Source of the DNA: Moorella thermoacetica
Lineage (GTDB): Bacteria > Bacillota > DSM-521 > Neomoorellales > Neomoorellaceae
DNA length: 64,000 nt
Direction: 5' to 3'
NCBI RefSeq assembly: GCF_001267405.1
Contig: NZ_CP012369.1
Coordinates: 1 to 64,000 of the forward strand
In this document: positions 61,264-64,000 of the stretch, piece after piece
How positions within the stretch are numbered: the first letter of the stretch is position 1
Layout of the letters: every line of letters begins with the position of its first letter
Program-made: the position numbers and the translations under genes
Notes under the pieces: generated by a model
Seen by the model: the letters and a program-made list of their open reading frames with translations, nothing else
Told to the model about the DNA's origin: nothing
Database searches by the model: none

Positions 61264-62202
61264 TTGGCCCTGCAGGAACGACAACTGGAAAACAATTGGT
61301 ACTATGTCCCCGACCCGTCGGGGCTGGCCTCCTTACGCAGCTACGGTGGCCTGCTACGATATGTCCTGCCCTTCTGGTTTGGCGTAACTGAGAACGGTGG
61401 CCTGGTGGACCAGGCCGACACCGGGGGACTGGCAGCCATCCGCCGCTACAATCTGCCGGTGCTGGCCATTGTCCACAATTACTCCAGCCCCCAGTACGGT
61501 CCCCTCATCCATCGCCTGCTGACGACAGAAGGGTTGCGCCAGGCCCTGGTCCAGAATATCCTGAACCTGATGTATCGCTGGGACTTTGCCGGGGTGAATA
61601 TTGATTTTGAGTTCGTCCCGCCGGAGGATCGTCCCTACCTGACCAGTTTTTTGAACCAGCTGGGGCAGACCCTGAAAGGGGCCGGCTTTTTAACAACTAT
61701 TTCCGTACCGGCGGAACTCCGGGACAATCCCCGCCACCCCTTCTCGGGGGCTTTCAGCTATCCGAATCTGGCCGCCGCCAGCGACCAGGTTTATATCCTG
61801 GCTTACGATGAACATTTCGCCACCCCGGGTCCCATAGCCTCTACCAGTTTTATCCGCCAGGTCCTGGATTATGCCGTGACGGTAATTCCCCGGGAAAAGA
61901 TTCGCCTGGGCATGGCTGTCTACGGTTATGACTGGGCCGAAGGGGCCAGGGTGCCGGTGACCCTATCCCACAGCCAGGTCCTTGACCTGGCCCGTCGTGT
62001 CGGGGCCAGCATCTACTATGACCCCAATGCCCAGGAGTCGACCTTTACTTATGTTGAGGATAATACGCCCCATGTGGTGTGGTTTGAAGACGTGCGCAGC
62101 TTTAGCGTTCGCCTGGGGCTGGTCAGGGAGTACAACCTGCCTGGTATTGCTGTCTGGCGCCTGGGCCTGGAAGACCAGCGCATCTGGGAACTCCGGGGGT
62201 AG
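61264..62202 (+). CDS. glycoside hydrolase family 18 protein (YaaH/SleL-like catalytic domain)
   Basis: A 312-residue GH18 barrel. The catalytic motif is FAGVNIDFEFVP with the acid glutamate, and QVYILAYDEHFATPGP, RLGMAVYGYDWAEG and GIAVWRLGLEDQ follow as in spore enzymes YaaH/SleL and YdhD. There is no signal peptide and no LysM repeat, unlike YaaH. It probably acts on peptidoglycan or cortex fragments. TTG 61264 follows AGGGGGAG by seven bases. A small palindrome AACCAT-ATT-ATGGTT (61220-61234) lies upstream. Confidence 0.88.
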   Translation: MALQERQLENNWYYVPDPSGLASLRSYGGLLRYVLPFWFGVTENGGLVDQADTGGLAAIRRYNLPVLAIVHNYSSPQYGPLIHRLLTTEGLRQALVQNILNLMYRWDFAGVNIDFEFVPPEDRPYLTSFLNQLGQTLKGAGFLTTISVPAELRDNPRHPFSGAFSYPNLAAASDQVYILAYDEHFATPGPIASTSFIRQVLDYAVTVIPREKIRLGMAVYGYDWAEGARVPVTLSHSQVLDLARRVGASIYYDPNAQESTFTYVEDNTPHVVWFEDVRSFSVRLGLVREYNLPGIAVWRLGLEDQRIWELRG

Positions 62203-62269
62203 GTTAAATATGGTCATTACCAATCCCTAAAAGAGGCTGGAATGCAATCCAACCAGCCATCACCTTTTT

Positions 62270-62314
62270 GCCAGGTAAAATAAACAAAGGCCAGGAGTTT
62301 GCACTCCTGGCCTT
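62270..62314 (-). terminator. terminator of the PFOR gene
   Basis: Perfect 12-bp stem AAGGCCAGGAGT (62287-62298) with ACTCCTGGCCTT (62303-62314), four-base loop. On the minus strand it is followed by TTTGTTTATTTT. Confidence 0.9.
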
Positions 62315-62330
62315 GCGGCGTACCAGGCGA

Positions 62331-64000
62331 TTATCCTTCGGCCAGCTTCTTGTACTGCTCCAGCCGGGCCTTGGCGTCGGCTTCGGCCTTGGCAAAGAGC
62401 TGTTCGGCCTTCTCCGGGAACTGCTTCTTCAGGGAGGTGTAACGAATCTCGCCCATCAGGAAGTCCCGGAAGCTAGCTGTTGGGGTCTTGTAATCCAAGA
62501 TGAAGGGGTTTTTGCCCTCTTGCGCCAGCTGCGGGTTGTAGCGATAGAGGGGCCAGTAGCCGGCTTCCACCGCCTTTTTGGCTTCCCGCTGGCTGTAAGT
62601 CATGTTGATGCCGTGGTTGATGCAGGGCGCATAGGCTATTATCAGGGAAGGCCCGTCGTATTTCTCGGCCTCGATCAGGGCCTTCATCAACTGGCTGTGG
62701 CTGGCGCCCATGGCTACGGAAGCCACGTAGACATAGCCATAAGACATGGCCATGAGGCCCAGGTCCTTCTTCTTGGTGAATTTACCACCGGCGGCGAAGC
62801 GGGCCACGGCGCCCGTCTGGGTGGCCTTGGAGGACTGACCGCCGGTGTTGGAGTAGACCTCAGTGTCCAGGACCAGGACGTTAACGTTGGCACCGCTGGC
62901 CAGAACGTGGTCCAGACCGCCGTAACCGATGTCGTAAGCCCAGCCGTCGCCACCGATGATCCAGATAGATTTCTTGGTCAGGTAGTCCTTTTGCCGGTCG
63001 ATGTCCAGGAGCAGGTCTTTCACTTCACCGCTGGCCTGGCTGATCTCGCCGGGCAGGAGGGCCTTAATTCTATCGCCGTATTCGCGGGAACGGTCGGCGT
63101 CGTCCTTGCCGGCCAACCAGCCTTCGCAGGCGGCCTTAAAGGCTGCACTGACGGGAGCCTCCAGAGCTTTGCTGATAGCTGTGGCCAGTTCGTCCTGGCG
63201 CTTGGCCACGGCCAGGGCCATACCGTAACCGAACTCGGCGTTATCCTCAAAGAGGGAGCTGGCCCAGGCAGGACCATGTCCCTGGCGGTTCACAGTATAG
63301 GGGCAGGCCGGCGCGCTGCCACCCCAGATGGAGGAACAACCGGTAGCATTGGCAATGATCATCCGGTCGCCAAAAAGCTGGGTGACGAGTTTGACATAAG
63401 GCGTCTCGCCGCAACCGGCGCAGGCACCGGAGAACTCCAGTAAAGGCTGGCGGAACTGGCTGCCCTTGATGGTGGCCGGGTTGAAGTTGACCTTGACTTC
63501 CGGTAACTGTTCGGCGAAGTTGTAGTTGGCCTCTTCGACGGCCGTCACTTCCTCCAGGGGTACCATAGTCAAGGCCTTGACCTTGGCCGGGCAGACATCG
63601 GCACAGTTGCCGCAACCGGTGCAGTCCAGGGGTGAAACCTGGATGCGGAACTTGAGGCCGGCAGCCTCTTTGCCGATGGCATCTTTAGTAACAAAGGTCT
63701 CCGGCGCTCCGGCCAGGTCTGCTGGTTTGGCCAGGTAGGGCCGGATAGCAGCATGGGGGCAGACCAGGGAGCACTGGTTGCACTGGATGCAGTTCTCCGG
63801 CTGCCACTGGGGGATGTTAACGGCGATGCCCCGTTTTTCATATTTGGTCGTCCCTACAGGGAAGACTCCATCCGGAGTAAAGGTGCTAACCGGCAGCTCA
63901 TCGCCCTTCAAGGCGTTGATGGGCCGCAGGACCTTCTGGATGAATTCCGGTTCCTCGGTAACGGTGGCTGCCGCTTCATCAACGGCGTCAGCCCAGCTGG
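62331..64000 (-). CDS. pyruvate:ferredoxin oxidoreductase, C-terminal part (gene runs off the window)
   Basis: The single-chain PFOR that interconverts pyruvate and acetyl-CoA + CO2 with ferredoxin, central to the acetogenic Wood-Ljungdahl metabolism. About 556 C-terminal residues are visible; the full enzyme is near 1,170. Seen are two [4Fe-4S] motifs (CIQCNQCSLVCPHAAI and CTGCGNCADVCP), the proximal-cluster cysteines (CAGCGETPYVKL, NATGCSSIWGGSAP), the TPP site (GGDGWAYDIGYGGLDHVL, VYSNTGGQSSKATQTG) and CINHGINM near the end. It reads to the window edge without a start; the first TTG within the window (63911) is internal. Confidence 0.97.
   Translation of the reverse strand, partial: SWADAVDEAAATVTEEPEFIQKVLRPINALKGDELPVSTFTPDGVFPVGTTKYEKRGIAVNIPQWQPENCIQCNQCSLVCPHAAIRPYLAKPADLAGAPETFVTKDAIGKEAAGLKFRIQVSPLDCTGCGNCADVCPAKVKALTMVPLEEVTAVEEANYNFAEQLPEVKVNFNPATIKGSQFRQPLLEFSGACAGCGETPYVKLVTQLFGDRMIIANATGCSSIWGGSAPACPYTVNRQGHGPAWASSLFEDNAEFGYGMALAVAKRQDELATAISKALEAPVSAAFKAACEGWLAGKDDADRSREYGDRIKALLPGEISQASGEVKDLLLDIDRQKDYLTKKSIWIIGGDGWAYDIGYGGLDHVLASGANVNVLVLDTEVYSNTGGQSSKATQTGAVARFAAGGKFTKKKDLGLMAMSYGYVYVASVAMGASHSQLMKALIEAEKYDGPSLIIAYAPCINHGINMTYSQREAKKAVEAGYWPLYRYNPQLAQEGKNPFILDYKTPTASFRDFLMGEIRYTSLKKQFPEKAEQLFAKAEADAKARLEQYKKLAEG

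Noticed and set aside
62268-63443. 391-codon plus-strand frame opposite PFOR
   Set aside because: The minus strand encodes unmistakable PFOR iron-sulfur and TPP motifs; the plus frame is a GC-driven shadow.

Overview
The window looks like the dnaA end of the chromosome of a moderately GC-rich, thermophilic, spore-forming anaerobic Firmicute. Gene content and order fit Moorella (M. thermoacetica or a close relative). The evidence is a Bacillus/Clostridia-type order around dnaA, spore genes (bofA, yabG, a SleB-like hydrolase, a YaaH-like GH18 protein, abrB), and strictly anaerobic redox enzymes (pyruvate:ferredoxin oxidoreductase, a four-subunit 2-oxoacid:ferredoxin oxidoreductase, FixABCX). 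The species name is inferred; gene families and motifs are read directly.

Layout. 0.1-9 kb: replication block dnaA-dnaN-yaaA-recF-remB-gyrB-gyrA. 9.1-10.6 kb: pdxST (PLP synthesis). 10.8-16.7 kb: a visibly AT-richer block with a DeoR regulator and a complete fructose PTS (1-phosphofructokinase, IIBC, IIA, HPr, enzyme I), followed by the remnant of a class I aminotransferase. 17.4-22.9 kb: a methyltransferase, then a serine section (T-box leader, class V aminotransferase, serA, serS). 22.9-25.7 kb: NarL-type two-component pair and a DoxX-like membrane protein. 25.7-28.7 kb: RNA cluster with all four serine tRNA isoacceptors, two arginine tRNAs, tadA, a Dam-type methylase and the large SRP RNA. 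28.7-32.1 kb: dnaX-ybaB-recR-yaaL-bofA. 32.1-40.3 kb: energy and carbon metabolism, with a P-loop protein, KorABCD, and a GlcD/GlcD/GlcF 2-hydroxyacid dehydrogenase operon whose first gene is frameshifted. 40.3-53.6 kb: syntenic with B. subtilis yaaO to ksgA (decarboxylase, tmk, holB, yaaT, yabA, rsmI, abrB, metG, tatD, two YabE-like genes, ksgA). 53.6-57 kb: spore and envelope genes and veg. 57-64 kb: fixABCX, a ferritin-like protein, a GH18 protein and the C-terminal half of PFOR running off the window.

How the genes work together. Besides replication and repair, two themes stand out. One is serine supply and use: a serine-type T-box, serA, serS, an aminotransferase and every tRNA-Ser lie within 10 kb. 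The other is low-potential electron flow: PFOR and Kor make reduced ferredoxin, FixABCX links NADH, ferredoxin and quinone, and the Glc-type enzymes oxidise 2-hydroxyacids. Start-codon use is unusual. Many genes start with TTG, and three (yaaA, the P-loop gene and yaaT) seem to start at ATC or ATT after a strong Shine-Dalgarno sequence. Three intergenic leaders (serA, korA, holB) share an undescribed repeated element, and a terminator hairpin lies directly on the ribosome-binding site of the fixABCX operon.
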